The notes below the pieces were generated by a model. It did not search any database, was not told the DNA's origin, and was given only the letters and a program-made list of their open reading frames with translations. Shown here piece by piece: positions 17,705 through 27,750 of a stretch of 63,118 bases of DNA; the stretch's first letter is position 1, and every line of letters begins with the position of its first letter. This DNA is from Oceanospirillaceae bacterium. GTDB taxonomy: Bacteria; Pseudomonadota; Gammaproteobacteria; Pseudomonadales; Oceanobacteraceae. The position numbers were made by a program, and so were the translations under genes. The DNA lies in the NCBI GenBank assembly GCA_002723385.1, contig PBNY01000049.1, positions 1 through 63,118 on the forward strand, written 5' to 3'.

Positions 17705-19057
17705 ATGCTGAAAACGATCATCCAGAAACTTAACCTCAGTCAAATCTCCGGTCTGATTGTTGTCAGCATTGTCCTGTTTTGCGGCCTGCTGATCAGCATC
17801 CTCACCTACAGTGACCTGAAAAGCCTACTGCAACAGGAGTTGCAGTTTGATGTCGAACGTCAGCTTAAGCGTCTGGCCGTCGCCAGTGCCGATGATATGG
17901 CACGACAAGACAGAGTCAGCCTTTCTGTGTTGCTGAACGACTGGACCACCGGCCCGGCTATTACACAGATCCGGGTACTCGACCACGACGGCGAGGTCAT
18001 TGCCCGCAATGGCAAGGCGGAAGCCAATGCAGAACTCATGAGCCAGAGCATCACCCGTGATGATCTGGCGCTGGGCGTGCTTGAAGCCAGTGTGTCTCTG
18101 GAAAGCGCACGCAATGCCGCAGCGCGCTACTTCTCTCTGGCTCTGCTGGCCACCGCTTTGCTGTCTCTGGTCGGCGGGCTGCTGGCGTATCGCCTGGCCA
18201 GTTATCCATCGCGGTATTTCCGCCAGTTACAGCAATACGTGGATCAGGAAGCCAGCGGAATCACACCGGACATCCCAGAGGTGCCCAACCTGCCAGAGTG
18301 CCTGGCGTTGCAGCAATCACTGGAAAAACTGGCAGAGCAACGCCAGCAGCAGCAAACCCTGCAACAGGCGCTGAACCAGTTTCTTTATCAACCCGAGACC
18401 GATCTGGAATCTGGCACCACCTATCGCAATTGCGCCATGCTGTATCTGGAAATTCCCAACCTGCTCGAACTCCAGCAACAGATGACCGCCGCCGAACTGG
18501 CATCGGCTCTGAATCACTATCATCGCCTGATCAGTCATGCCGCCAAGGTCTATAACGGACGCCTGGATCGGTATCAGGGAGATGGCATTGTGGTGATTTT
18601 CGGACTGCACGAGCACAGCGAGCGAGATTCCCTGAACTGTATTTACGCGGCTTCCCTGTTTCTGGGGCTGTTGCGCTATTTGCGCATCAAGGGCAAGGAA
18701 CCACAGGGATTCGAGTTCCGCTGCGCCGCCCACAAAGGCCCGGTTCTGATCGCGCCCATTGACGAATCAGAAGAGGATTCTGAAACACCGCATCTGCACT
18801 ACAATCTGATTGGCGACAGCCTGTACTGGGCTTCTCACCTGGCCCGCCATGGGGACGACAACCATTTGCTGGCCAGTGAAGCGTTGGTATCCGGCCTGCC
18901 AGAACACAGCATTGGCTGGCGACAAGGGCCGGATTTCCAGAATTTGCAGGGCAATCCACAGGGCACCTTCTGGCTGCAATCACTGCCGGAAACCACTATC
19001 TCCCTGATCAATCGCCAGATTCACCGCATCGCCAGTATCACCGACGATGTGCACTAA
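17705..19057 (+). CDS. AhpA-like membrane protein with class III nucleotidyl-cyclase-like domain
   Basis: A 450-residue protein. Membrane segments near 17-35 and 143-163 flank a periplasmic sensor-like domain. After a Q-rich coiled linker the cytoplasmic part (about 240-420) has the class III cyclase pattern: a first strand CAMLYLEI, then DRYQGDGIVVIFG and HKGPVLIAP. The second metal Asp (in GDG) is kept, but the first metal position is Glu in YLEI, so catalysis is doubtful. Genes of this architecture next to serB are named AhpA in some vibrios and pseudomonads, from memory. The last 20 bases overlap the convergent DTW-domain gene. Confidence 0.75.
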   Translation: MLKTIIQKLNLSQISGLIVVSIVLFCGLLISILTYSDLKSLLQQELQFDVERQLKRLAVASADDMARQDRVSLSVLLNDWTTGPAITQIRVLDHDGEVIARNGKAEANAELMSQSITRDDLALGVLEASVSLESARNAAARYFSLALLATALLSLVGGLLAYRLASYPSRYFRQLQQYVDQEASGITPDIPEVPNLPECLALQQSLEKLAEQRQQQQTLQQALNQFLYQPETDLESGTTYRNCAMLYLEIPNLLELQQQMTAAELASALNHYHRLISHAAKVYNGRLDRYQGDGIVVIFGLHEHSERDSLNCIYAASLFLGLLRYLRIKGKEPQGFEFRCAAHKGPVLIAPIDESEEDSETPHLHYNLIGDSLYWASHLARHGDDNHLLASEALVSGLPEHSIGWRQGPDFQNLQGNPQGTFWLQSLPETTISLINRQIHRIASITDDVH

Positions 19058-19616
19058 CCGGCTGATGTGACTGCTGAATCTCGACCATGCGGTCGAGCAC
19101 CCTGAGCATCGGAGCATACGCCTGAGAGTCTGACAGCCAGTTCATGGCTTCCACGCCAGCTTCGAGTGTCGACAGACCATCAGCCCGAGGGGACTTGCGG
19201 ATGGCATAGCGGCTTTGCTGCTCCGGTACCAGCTGAATATGCGCCAGCTCCTGCAGCCATGGATTCAGCAACAACAGCCGCTTCACCTTGCGCCAGGTAC
19301 CATCCAGAACCAGCAAGCGCCGAAAATGCGGAACGTTCCCGCGTGAGACCGGCGGTTTGTTTTCGAGTGGAAATAACAACAGAGTTTCCTGACGCCAGTT
19401 TTCACCCAACAGTTCGTGTGGATCAAACTGGTCGCCAACGTTTAACACGCTATTGGTCACGCTCAAATTCAGTAACGGCGCGGTCGATAATCGGTGACGC
19501 GCCTCATCCGGGTCTTGCCAGATCATCAGTTCCAGCGGTGACGCCATGCGGACCAGAGCATCACACAAACACACAGATTCAGGGCGCAGACAGCCCTCAC
19601 AAACCGATCTTGCCAA
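19038..19616 (-). CDS. tapT: DTW-domain tRNA-uridine aminocarboxypropyltransferase (TapT family)
   Basis: A 192-residue protein. The N-terminal cysteine set CEGCLRPESVCLC and the signature DGTW (VLDGTWRKVKRLL) mark the DTW family, whose Escherichia member makes acp3U47 in tRNA using S-adenosylmethionine. The start is TTG at 19616, placed immediately after the uvrA stop codon, so translation is probably coupled to uvrA. Its 3' end overlaps the AhpA-like gene on the other strand by 20 bases. Substrate assignment rests on family membership only. Confidence 0.85.
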   Translation of the reverse strand: MARSVCEGCLRPESVCLCDALVRMASPLELMIWQDPDEARHRLSTAPLLNLSVTNSVLNVGDQFDPHELLGENWRQETLLLFPLENKPPVSRGNVPHFRRLLVLDGTWRKVKRLLLLNPWLQELAHIQLVPEQQSRYAIRKSPRADGLSTLEAGVEAMNWLSDSQAYAPMLRVLDRMVEIQQSHQPVSAHRR

Positions 19617-19618
19617 AC

Positions 19619-22447
19619 TCAGCTCTCCAGCATGGGCTTGAGGAATTTGCCGGTGTGTGAGTTTTCGCGCGCGGCGATGTCTTCCGGTGTTCCCTCAGCG
19701 ATGATGTAACCGCCTTTGGAACCACCTTCCGGCCCCAGATCGACAACCCAGTCTGCGGTCTTGATTACATCCAGATTGTGTTCAATCACCACCACGGTGT
19801 TACCGTGATCCCGCAACCGATGCAGAACGGCTAACAGTTGTTCGATATCGTGAAAATGCAACCCGGTGGTGGGTTCGTCGAGAATATAAAGTGTCTTGCC
19901 GGTGTCCCGTTTCGACAATTCCTTGGCCAGTTTGACCCGTTGGGCTTCACCACCCGACAGTGTGGTCGCGGCCTGTCCCAGCCGGATATAACTCAGGCCA
20001 ACGTCCATCAAAGTCTGAAGCTTGCGAGCCACTGCGGGAATCGCATCGAAGAATTCCCGCGCGTCCTCGACCGTCATTTCCAGTACTTCGTGGATGTTCT
20101 TGCCCTTGTAGCGGATATCCAGCGTCTCGCGGTTGTAGCGCTTGCCGCCACAGACATCACAAGGCACGTAAATATCGGCCAGGAAGTGCATTTCCACCTT
20201 GATCACACCGTCACCCTGACAGGCTTCACAGCGGCCACCCTTGACGTTAAATGAGAACCGCCCGGCTTTGTAACCACGGGAACGGGCTTCCTGAGTCCCG
20301 GCAAACAGCTCACGAACCGGTGTAAAGATGCCGGTGTAGGTTGCCGGGTTGGATCTTGGGGTACGACCGATTGGGCTCTGGTCGATATCGACAACCTTAT
20401 CGAGCTGATCCAGACCGTCGAGTTTCTCGTGTGGCGATGCCTTTAATGTGGTCGCACCGTTCAGCGCCGTTGCTGCCAGTGGATAAAGCGTGCGGTTAAT
20501 CAGGGTGGACTTGCCGGAACCGGACACCCCGGTCACGCAGGTCATCAAGCCAATCGGCAAGGTCAAGGTGACGTTATTCAGGTTGTTGCCGCTGGCTTTT
20601 TTCAGCACCAGCTCCTTACCCTTGGGATACGGTGTGCGCTGCTCGGGTATATGGATCGCACGCTTTCCGGACAGAAACTGCCCGGTCACCGAGGCCGGAT
20701 TGCTGGCCACGTCTTCTGGTTTGCCATGGGCAATGACTTCTCCACCGTGAACACCAGCACCCGGACCAATATCAATCAGATAGTCTGCATGACGAATGGC
20801 ATCTTCATCGTGTTCCACCACCAGTACCGTGTTGCCCAGATCTCGCAGACGGAACAGGGTTTTCAGCAAACGATCGTTGTCGCGCTGGTGCAGGCCGATA
20901 GAAGGCTCATCCAGGATGTACATCACCCCGACCAGACCGGCGCCAATCTGGGAGGCCAGACGAATACGCTGCGACTCGCCCCCGGACAAGGTATCCGAGC
21001 TGCGGTTCAGGGTCAGGTATTCCAGCCCCACGTTCACCAGAAAGCTCAAGCGCTCGCGAATTTCCTTGAGAATTTTCTCGGCAATTTCGCCCTTGTGGCC
21101 ACTCAGTGCCAACTCCGAGAAATAACGATGCGCGTCTTCGACCGCCATCGCAGTACAGGCATGAATGGTTTTGTCTTCAATAAAGACGTGGCGAGCTTCC
21201 TTGCGCAAGCGAGAACCGTGGCAATCCGGGCACGGTTGCACGCTCAGGTATTTCGAGAGTTCTTCACGCACCGCCTGTGATTCGGTTTCCCGAAAACGAC
21301 GTTCCAGATTCGGCAGCACCCCTTCAAATGGATGCCGCTTCTGGATCTGATCGCCACGGGAGTTGATGTACACAAACTCAATACTGGTATCACCACTGCC
21401 GTACAGCAGACGCTCCCGGGCGGACTCCGGTAGCTGCTCAAACGGAATATCCAGATCGAACTCGTAATGCGCCGCCACCGCTGACAACATCTGGAAGTAA
21501 TAGACGCTGCGGCGATCCCAGCCTCGAATCGCTCCCTCACCAATGGTCAGTGTCGGATCAGCCACCACGCGATCCGGATCGAAGTACTGTTTGACGCCCA
21601 GGCCGTCACAGCTGCTGCATGCGCCCGCCGGGTTATTGAATGAAAACAGGCGCGGCTCCAGCTCCGACAGGCTATAGCCACAATGGGGACAGGAGAACTG
21701 CGATGAAAACAGCATCGGCTCCTGATCTTCATCATCCATCGAGGTCGCCAGCGCCAGTCCACCGCTGAGCTCCAGGCAGGTTTCCAGCGATTCCGACAAA
21801 CGTTGCTCGATGCCTTCCTTGACCTTGAAGCGGTCAACCACGACATCAATCGAGTGTTTGCGGCGCTTGTCGAGATCGGGCAAATCATCCAGGTCATAGA
21901 CGCGGCCATCGACTCGGGCACGCACAAAGCCCTGGGCTCGCAAGCTGTCGAAGACATGCAGGTGTTCACCTTTCCGGTCTCGAACAACCGGGGCCAGAAT
22001 CATGTACTTGCTGCCTTCCGGCAGCGTCATGATGGCATCGACCATCTGGCTGACCGTCTGGGCTTCCAGTGCGACCTCATGATCCGGGCAACGTGGCGTT
22101 CCGACACGGGCAAACAACAGGCGCAGGTAATCGTAGATCTCGGTGACGGTTCCGACGGTCGAACGCGGGTTATGGGAAGTGGATTTCTGCTCAATGGAAA
22201 TTGCAGGCGACAGACCTTCGATCAGATCAACATCCGGCTTTTCCATCACCGACAGAAACTGTCGGGCGTAGGTCGAGAGTGATTCCACGTAGCGTCGCTG
22301 CCCCTCGGCGTAAAGAGTATCGAACGCCAGCGATGATTTGCCCGACCCGCTCAGACCGGTAATCACCACCAGCTTGTCGCGGGGAATATCCAGATCAATG
22401 TCTTTGAGGTTATGCGTGCGCGCGCCTCGAACCAGAATGGTATCCAT
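19619..22447 (-). CDS. uvrA: Excinuclease ABC subunit A
   Basis: A 942-residue protein of normal length with two ABC ATPase modules. Walker A sequences are [12 protein letters not shown] near residue 32 and [12 protein letters not shown] in the second half; both modules have LSGGE signatures. Zinc cysteine sets ([23 protein letters not shown] is the first region) are present. UvrA with UvrB scans DNA for bulky lesions. No canonical LexA box (CTGT-N8-ACAG) was seen upstream. In many relatives uvrA is adjacent to ssb; here a regulator gene and yajR lie between. Confidence 0.98.
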   Translation of the reverse strand: MDTILVRGARTHNLKDIDLDIPRDKLVVITGLSGSGKSSLAFDTLYAEGQRRYVESLSTYARQFLSVMEKPDVDLIEGLSPAISIEQKSTSHNPRSTVGTVTEIYDYLRLLFARVGTPRCPDHEVALEAQTVSQMVDAIMTLPEGSKYMILAPVVRDRKGEHLHVFDSLRAQGFVRARVDGRVYDLDDLPDLDKRRKHSIDVVVDRFKVKEGIEQRLSESLETCLELSGGLALATSMDDEDQEPMLFSSQFSCPHCGYSLSELEPRLFSFNNPAGACSSCDGLGVKQYFDPDRVVADPTLTIGEGAIRGWDRRSVYYFQMLSAVAAHYEFDLDIPFEQLPESARERLLYGSGDTSIEFVYINSRGDQIQKRHPFEGVLPNLERRFRETESQAVREELSKYLSVQPCPDCHGSRLRKEARHVFIEDKTIHACTAMAVEDAHRYFSELALSGHKGEIAEKILKEIRERLSFLVNVGLEYLTLNRSSDTLSGGESQRIRLASQIGAGLVGVMYILDEPSIGLHQRDNDRLLKTLFRLRDLGNTVLVVEHDEDAIRHADYLIDIGPGAGVHGGEVIAHGKPEDVASNPASVTGQFLSGKRAIHIPEQRTPYPKGKELVLKKASGNNLNNVTLTLPIGLMTCVTGVSGSGKSTLINRTLYPLAATALNGATTLKASPHEKLDGLDQLDKVVDIDQSPIGRTPRSNPATYTGIFTPVRELFAGTQEARSRGYKAGRFSFNVKGGRCEACQGDGVIKVEMHFLADIYVPCDVCGGKRYNRETLDIRYKGKNIHEVLEMTVEDAREFFDAIPAVARKLQTLMDVGLSYIRLGQAATTLSGGEAQRVKLAKELSKRDTGKTLYILDEPTTGLHFHDIEQLLAVLHRLRDHGNTVVVIEHNLDVIKTADWVVDLGPEGGSKGGYIIAEGTPEDIAARENSHTGKFLKPMLES

Positions 22448-22572
22448 AAACCCTCAATGCCTTCAGAACAGGTGAACTGCCGCAGCAGCACAAAGCCGCC
22501 TATTGTACTGAAAGGCCAGAGGGATAACACAAACTTCCCCGTCGGGATATTGCGTTGCAACCAGCCGACAAG

Positions 22573-23304
22573 TCAGAGGTGACGGCGCGCCCAGATGGTC
22601 GCTTCTGTGCGATTCCTGACCAGCAGTTTGGGATAGATGTTGTACAGGTAAGTTTTGATGGTGTGAGGGCTGACGTTCATCCGGTCCGCTATTTCACTGT
22701 TGCTGCCACCCGATTTCATCGCCATGAGTGTTTGCAGCTCTCTGGGGGTTAACCGTTTCAGCAATTCCGCCGTGGAGGGAAAGGCCGGTCGCAGATTCTC
22801 CCAGTGGCGTTGGGTCAGATGTCTGGGAATCCAGTACTCGTTCCGCAGCAGCGACTTGAGGCCATTCGTCAATTGACGATGGGGGCCTCCTTTGTAAAAC
22901 AGCCCGTTTACCGGAGACCAGCGCACCCGCTCCTCGGCCCAGCTCTCCGGCAATACGTTCATCATTGCCAGCTGAATCGTGCCTTTGACAGACTTCTGTT
23001 GCCCCAGCTCCAGCAGAATCTCGTCCAGTTGCGAACAGTCCACCGGGCTGACGTCCACCAGCAGAATCTTGTCCTTGGGCAAGGGGCGTCCCGGCGCCGA
23101 CTCTGTTGGTAATATCCAGCTTTGCCAATCTTTCAAAGTGGCCATTTGGCAGCGTACTTTCGTATGTTGTCGGATGTTTCCGATCAACATGGAATCCTGC
23201 AGACTGTTGTCACCCAGCATCACGATCAGCTTGTCCCGTTCGCGTTGGGTGGCCTTGTTATTGGCGGCTTTGTTAGCTGTTGAAAAGTTGGAGGTATTGG
23301 ACAT
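22573..23304 (-). CDS. LuxR-family regulator of the CsgD/VpsT type
   Basis: A 243-residue protein with a degenerate receiver-like N-terminal domain and a C-terminal LuxR helix-turn-helix (LTPRELQTLMAMKSGGSNSEIADRM is its first part). The linker contains EYWIPRHL; Trp and Arg occupy the places of the W[FLM][TS]R c-di-GMP-binding motif of VpsT, but the third residue is Pro, so binding is uncertain. The ATG at 23304 is preceded by GGGAAG at a good distance. CsgD-type proteins switch on biofilm matrix genes; the targets are not visible here. It is divergent from yajR and upstream of uvrA. Confidence 0.85.
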   Translation of the reverse strand: MSNTSNFSTANKAANNKATQRERDKLIVMLGDNSLQDSMLIGNIRQHTKVRCQMATLKDWQSWILPTESAPGRPLPKDKILLVDVSPVDCSQLDEILLELGQQKSVKGTIQLAMMNVLPESWAEERVRWSPVNGLFYKGGPHRQLTNGLKSLLRNEYWIPRHLTQRHWENLRPAFPSTAELLKRLTPRELQTLMAMKSGGSNSEIADRMNVSPHTIKTYLYNIYPKLLVRNRTEATIWARRHL

Positions 23305-23406
23305 AACGACTTCCCTGTTTCGCAATCACGAGCGAATTCAGTCGGCGCACACTCACACTTCCTGGTGCGATTCAGTGACACTGCTCTCAATAATTATTTT
23401 TTGAAC

Positions 23407-23420
23407 GGTCAAATTTGACC
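23407..23420. promoter_or_regulatory. Perfect 14-bp palindrome, candidate operator
   Basis: GGTCAAATTTGACC reads the same on both strands. It lies in the 230-bp divergent region between the CsgD-like gene and yajR, about 100 bases upstream of each start. It could be an operator for the CsgD-like regulator or for another dimeric regulator. Confidence 0.5.
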
Positions 23421-23536
23421 AGTTGCTGGAGTGTAACCCAATCTTTCCGCGATCCAAGCAGTACGGCAAATTTGGCTGAAATAGCCACTCGAATACTGAT
23501 ACACTACGCCGCTTTTCACTGCCCGCCGACATCACC

Positions 23537-24925
23537 ATGACGGAAATGACCGGAATCACTGGCCTGACACAATCTGCTCAACGCCGAGCTGTTCTTTCCC
23601 TGGCATCGCTGTTTGTCCTGCGCATGCTCGGACTGTTTATGGTTTTGCCGGTGTTGATGATTGATGGTCAGACCCTCGCCAACGCCACCCCGGAACTGCT
23701 GGGACTGGCAATGGGCATCTATGGCCTGACCCAGGCGCTGTTGCAAATCCCGGCAGGCGCCTTGTCGGATCGCATCGGTCGCAAGCCCGTTATCATCATT
23801 GGCTTGCTGATTTTTGCCATCGGCAGCTTTATTGCGGCGACAGCCGACACCATTACCGGGCTGATTATTGGCCGCGCCTTGCAAGGCGGCGGTGCGATTG
23901 CCAGCGCCATTATGGCTCTGGTCACCGACCTGACCGACGAAGAACATCGCATGAAGGCCATGGGTACCATCGGTATCAGCATCGGCGTGTCATTCTCGGT
24001 GGCGCTGGTGCTCGGCCCCTGGCTTGCCAGTCTGGGCGGACTGTCAACCATCTTCTGGCTGACCGGTGTTCTGGCGCTGGCGGGCATTGCCGTCACCATG
24101 ACCTTGATACCGACGCCACCAACCAAACGAACCCACAGGGAAGCATCCCCGGTAATCAGTGAAGTCTGGCTGCAAGCACGCAACCTGAAACTCTGGCCCC
24201 TGAACATCGGTGTCTTCCTGATCCACGCCCTGATGGTTGCTGTATTTATTGCCATTCCGGTGCAACTGCTGCAACTGGAGTTGCCATCCGATCAACACAG
24301 CTGGCTCTATCTGCCCGTGTTATTGGTGGCCTTCGCCCTGATGGTGCCCTTTATCATCATTGCCGAGAAAAAGCGCAAGATGAAAGGCGTCGTTCTGGTG
24401 GGTATTGGAGTGCTGATTGTGACTCTGTTGTTGATGAGTCAGGCCAACGCCATCTGGCACTGGGCAACCCTCTTGCTGCTGTACTTTTTTGCGTTCAATC
24501 TGATGGAAGCCAGCCTGCCTTCGTGGCTGAGCAAGATTGCTCCCGCTGGCGCCAAAGGCAGCGCCATGGGCATCTATTCCAGCATGCAGTTTCTGGGCGC
24601 TTTTGTGGGGGGCGTCGCAGGTGGTTGGCTGATGTCATCATCTGGCAGCGATACGCTGTTCCTGGCTTTTGCCATTTTTACCCTGCTGTGGGGCCTGTGG
24701 ATGGTCAGCGCACCGGCACCGCGCCATCTCAACAGTGTCCGTTTGTCTCTGGGGCAGGCACTATCCGACAGCCAGTACCGCGCCCTGAACGCGCTGGATG
24801 GCGTCGTCGAAGTGATTGAGCTGATTGATGAACGTGCCATCTATATGAAAATCAGTGCCAGTGAGTTCGACCATTCGGACGCACTGGCCATTATCGAGAA
24901 CACAGGAGAACACCATGGGTCGTAG
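23537..24925 (+). CDS. yajR: YajR-like major facilitator transporter with C-terminal YAM domain
   Basis: A 462-residue inner-membrane protein with 12 predicted helices. The MFS motif A between helices 2 and 3 is [12 protein letters not shown]. After the last helix (near 400) a soluble tail of about 65 residues ([20 protein letters not shown]...) matches the ferredoxin-like YAM domain of YajR. The substrate is unknown. The stop codon overlaps the start of ssb by 11 bases, so the two are cotranscribed, as in Pseudomonas where an MFS gene precedes ssb. Confidence 0.9.
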   Translation: MTEMTGITGLTQSAQRRAVLSLASLFVLRMLGLFMVLPVLMIDGQTLANATPELLGLAMGIYGLTQALLQIPAGALSDRIGRKPVIIIGLLIFAIGSFIAATADTITGLIIGRALQGGGAIASAIMALVTDLTDEEHRMKAMGTIGISIGVSFSVALVLGPWLASLGGLSTIFWLTGVLALAGIAVTMTLIPTPPTKRTHREASPVISEVWLQARNLKLWPLNIGVFLIHALMVAVFIAIPVQLLQLELPSDQHSWLYLPVLLVAFALMVPFIIIAEKKRKMKGVVLVGIGVLIVTLLLMSQANAIWHWATLLLLYFFAFNLMEASLPSWLSKIAPAGAKGSAMGIYSSMQFLGAFVGGVAGGWLMSSSGSDTLFLAFAIFTLLWGLWMVSAPAPRHLNSVRLSLGQALSDSQYRALNALDGVVEVIELIDERAIYMKISASEFDHSDALAIIENTGEHHGS

Positions 24926-25694
24926 CGTAAATAAAGTGACTCTTATCGGTACTCTGGGGCGCGATCCCGAAGTGCGTTACATGCCCAACGGCAACGCCGT
25001 CGCTAATCTGTCACTGGCCACCGATGAAAGCTACAACGACCGTCAGACCGGTCAAAAAGTCGAGCAAACCGAATGGCACCGCATAACGGTGTACGGCAAG
25101 CTGGCTGAAATCGTTCAGCAATACCTGAAAAAAGGCGCTCGTGCTTACTTTGAAGGCAAGCTGCGCACACGCGAGTGGGAAAAAGACGGCGTCAAACGCT
25201 ATACCACCGAAATCATTGCCAACGACATGCTGATGCTGGACGGTCGTAACAGCGATATGGGCGCGTCTTCCGGCATGGGCGGTGGAATGAACTCCAGCTA
25301 CCAACAGCCTCAAAATGCGTCTGGCATGATGAATGCCGGCGCACCAGCCGGTAACTATGGCCAGGCGCCACAACAACCGGCACCGCAGCAGAACCCAGCA
25401 CAGGGCGGCTATTCACAACCGTCACAACAGCCTGCGCCGCAACAGAACCCGGCTCAGGGTGGGTACTCAGCGCCGCAGCAACCTGCACAACCGGCTCCAC
25501 AGCAAGCTCCGGCACAAGGTGGTTACTCACAACCGCCACAGCAGCCTGCTCAACCGGCACAGCAGCCGTCTCCTGCACAAGGTGGCTACCAGCAGCCCCC
25601 ACAGCAACCACGTCAGCCAGCACCACAGCAAACGACGCATACGCCACCGCCTGCGAATAACTTCGACGATTTCGATGACGATATCCCGTTCTGA
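24915..25694 (+). CDS. ssb: Single-stranded DNA-binding protein with long repetitive linker
   Basis: A 259-residue protein, much longer than the usual 165-180. Residues 1-112 form the OB fold ([18 protein letters not shown]...). The linker of about 135 residues is rich in Gln, Pro, Ala and Gly and contains tandem units around AQGGYSQP. The acidic tip DFDDDIPF, which recruits repair and replication partners, is intact. The start at 24915 (MGRSVNKV) overlaps the end of yajR. SSB coats single-stranded DNA during replication, repair and recombination. A strong terminator follows. Confidence 0.97.
   Translation: MGRSVNKVTLIGTLGRDPEVRYMPNGNAVANLSLATDESYNDRQTGQKVEQTEWHRITVYGKLAEIVQQYLKKGARAYFEGKLRTREWEKDGVKRYTTEIIANDMLMLDGRNSDMGASSGMGGGMNSSYQQPQNASGMMNAGAPAGNYGQAPQQPAPQQNPAQGGYSQPSQQPAPQQNPAQGGYSAPQQPAQPAPQQAPAQGGYSQPPQQPAQPAQQPSPAQGGYQQPPQQPRQPAPQQTTHTPPPANNFDDFDDDIPF
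25385..25640 (+). repeat. Tandem coding repeats in the ssb linker
   Basis: Four imperfect units of about 55-65 bp encode PAQGGY followed by Q/P/A-rich sequence. They arise inside ssb and keep the frame. Such units can expand or contract by replication slippage. Confidence 0.8.
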
Positions 25695-25727
25695 TTCGAG
25701 TCAGCTTTCAAAGCCCCATGTCCATAG

Positions 25728-25751
25728 AGCCCCGCATCGCGGGGCTTTTTT
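25728..25751 (+). terminator. Rho-independent terminator of yajR-ssb
   Basis: AGCCCCGC and GCGGGGCT form an 8-bp GC-rich stem with a 3-base loop, followed directly by a run of six T. It lies 30 bases after the ssb stop. Confidence 0.93.
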
Positions 25752-25768
25752 GTATCAGCCCTCTTGCA

Positions 25769-27124
25769 TCACCCCTGTGACAAAGGCGTTTGGCTGGCTT
25801 CAGACGCCAGCTTCATGTGCTTTTTCAGCGTGAGCCAGGCAAAGATACCCGACATCGTATTCGCCATGGCGGCAGCCACTACAGTGTTGGTGATGCTGTC
25901 TGTTTGCGTACCAATCAGCACAGCGGGCACATAGAGCACAAACAGTCGCACAACAGAGATCAACATCGCCTTTTTCGGCAACTGGAAGGCGTTAAAACTC
26001 GACACCACCAGCATGCACAAGCCCAGCGGCCCATAGCTGAAGGTGATGGTGCGCAGCGCAAATGTCATCCAGTCCGTCAGTGCCGGATCGCTGACAATCA
26101 GGTTCACCACCAGACCAGAGCCCAGCGCCAGCAGCAGCCCCATCAGAACGTGGAAGCCAATCAGGAATTTAGCCGCCGTTTGCAGCAGCTCGGCGATGGC
26201 TTCATGCCGACCTTCCCCTAAATAACGACCAATCATGGGTGGAAGCGCCATGGTCATCGCCAGGGTAAAAATCAGCAGCAGCATCTCGACGCGGGTGAGC
26301 AAGCTCCAGAAGGCAATACCATTGTCGCCCAGACGCGCCAGCAGCAGCAGCGTGATAAAACTGCTCATTGAGGGCAGTAATTGATTCGCCATCGCTGGCA
26401 ACGCCAGACGAATCAGCAAGCCCATCTCACTCGCCAGAGCCGGGCCAGGCTGAATACGTCCGAACCAGTCTTTGGTGCGAGTGCCGTACAGCAGCCAACA
26501 AAAGCTGATTGCGAAGGCCGTCATGGAGGCCATGGCTGCCCCGTTCATGCCGAAATCCAGCACAAAAATCAGGATCGGGTCCAGAATCAGATTGATCACA
26601 CTGGCCATCACCAGAGTCAGTCCGGGGGTTTTGGTGTCTTCGTTGGCTCGATACACCGACGACACCAGATACATGGCCGCCCCGGCCACGGTACTCATCA
26701 ACCAGATGGGCCAGTACTGATAAAACAACACCGCCAGTTCTTGTGCCGTGTCTGGACTGAATTCGTCGGATATAAACACGGCAAAGGCGTAGTCCCGGAA
26801 TAGCCAGAACATCAGACAGACCAAAGCGATAAAACAGGTGCCGAAGACCACGCTGGCACTGACCGTCATCAGCGCCGTCGAGCGTTGTTTGGCCCCGTTG
26901 GCGCGGGAAATGATGCTGGTCGCAGCGATGCCAATCCCGACCTGGATACCAACCAGCACCATATAAAACGGTTGGGTCAAACCTTGCACCGTCAACGTGT
27001 TGGTGCCCAGCATGCCAAGGAAGACAGCATCGACCAGCTGCACCATAAAAATAGCGAACACGCCCACGGTTAACGGCAGTGTTTTTCTGAGGATCAGACT
27101 CAGTACGGGTACATTCACAAACAT
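25769..27124 (-). CDS. MATE-family multidrug efflux protein
   Basis: About 451 residues with 12 hydrophobic helices arranged as two related halves, typical of the MATE (NorM/DinF-like) family, which export cationic drugs using sodium or proton gradients. Family-typical phrases include VDAVFLGMLGTNTL in helix 1-2, RANEDTKTPGL, and NLILDPILIFVLDFGMNGAA. Start choice is uncertain: ATG at 27124 begins close to helix 1, and an in-frame ATG at 27166 adds 14 residues. Neither has a clear ribosome-binding site. It is convergent with ssb and divergent from the small DUF3817 gene. Confidence 0.9.
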   Translation of the reverse strand: MFVNVPVLSLILRKTLPLTVGVFAIFMVQLVDAVFLGMLGTNTLTVQGLTQPFYMVLVGIQVGIGIAATSIISRANGAKQRSTALMTVSASVVFGTCFIALVCLMFWLFRDYAFAVFISDEFSPDTAQELAVLFYQYWPIWLMSTVAGAAMYLVSSVYRANEDTKTPGLTLVMASVINLILDPILIFVLDFGMNGAAMASMTAFAISFCWLLYGTRTKDWFGRIQPGPALASEMGLLIRLALPAMANQLLPSMSSFITLLLLARLGDNGIAFWSLLTRVEMLLLIFTLAMTMALPPMIGRYLGEGRHEAIAELLQTAAKFLIGFHVLMGLLLALGSGLVVNLIVSDPALTDWMTFALRTITFSYGPLGLCMLVVSSFNAFQLPKKAMLISVVRLFVLYVPAVLIGTQTDSITNTVVAAAMANTMSGIFAWLTLKKHMKLASEASQTPLSQG

Positions 27125-27349
27125 AGACAGTGTTTTGGACTCAATGAATAGCGGCAGGCCTCGCATGGTAGGTTTCAGAGGCCCGTATCGCCATCATCCG
27201 TTTGCCAACGGTGTGTTGCAACTGTGCCGGCCTGATCATCGGTTCGAGTCCCGCGGACACAGTTGGCTTTGAAAGGCCCGGGTTTATTCCTGTCGTGGCT
27301 ATCGGTAAGCTGTGCAGCCTCTGACTCACCCATCCGTTCCGGAGCTTGT

Positions 27350-27661
27350 ATGGATCTGTCGTTTCTGAAATTTTTGCGCACGCTGGCATTTATCGAAGGT
27401 TGTTCTACGCTGGTGCTGTTCGGCATTGCGATGCCGCTGAAGTACTGGTTTGGCACTCCAGAGGCCGTGCCGATTGTGGGAATGATCCACGGGATTCTGT
27501 TTTTGAGCCTGGTGGTGGTTTCCGTTCTGGGAATCTGGCGCGTGCCAACCGGGCTGGTGCTGGGAATCAGCGGTATTTTTGCCGCGATTGTGCCATTCGG
27601 CCCATTTGTGCTGGATATCTGGCTGAAGAAGCTGGTACCGGCAGAAGCCAGTCAGGCCTGA
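27350..27661 (+). CDS. Small integral membrane protein, DUF3817 type
   Basis: A 103-residue protein with three hydrophobic helices (about 8-28, 38-58 and 62-90). The phrases RTLAFIEGCSTLVLFGIAMPLKY and MIHGILFLS match the DUF3817 (YdzA-like) family of unknown function. A GGAG box lies before the ATG at 27350; upstream in-frame codons are not Shine-Dalgarno supported. A hairpin terminator follows, so it is probably a single-gene transcript. Confidence 0.85.
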   Translation: MDLSFLKFLRTLAFIEGCSTLVLFGIAMPLKYWFGTPEAVPIVGMIHGILFLSLVVVSVLGIWRVPTGLVLGISGIFAAIVPFGPFVLDIWLKKLVPAEASQA

Positions 27662-27694
27662 ACGGACTCAGACGCTTTTCTTCGAGCCAATAAA

Positions 27695-27727
27695 AACGGG
27701 ATATCCACTGATATCCCGTTCGGGTTT
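27695..27727 (+). terminator. Hairpin terminator after the DUF3817 gene
   Basis: AACGGGATATC and GATATCCCGTT form an 11-bp perfect stem with a CACT loop. CGGG separates it from a run of five T on the plus strand. It lies between convergent genes and can also act for moeA, since AAAAA precedes it on the plus strand and gives U residues on the minus strand. Confidence 0.8.
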
Positions 27728-27750
27728 TTCTCTCTACTCGGCATCACCCG

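Noticed and set aside
22448..23536. SOS box for uvrA or ssb
   Set aside because: No CTGT-N8-ACAG match was seen in the uvrA or yajR-ssb upstream regions.
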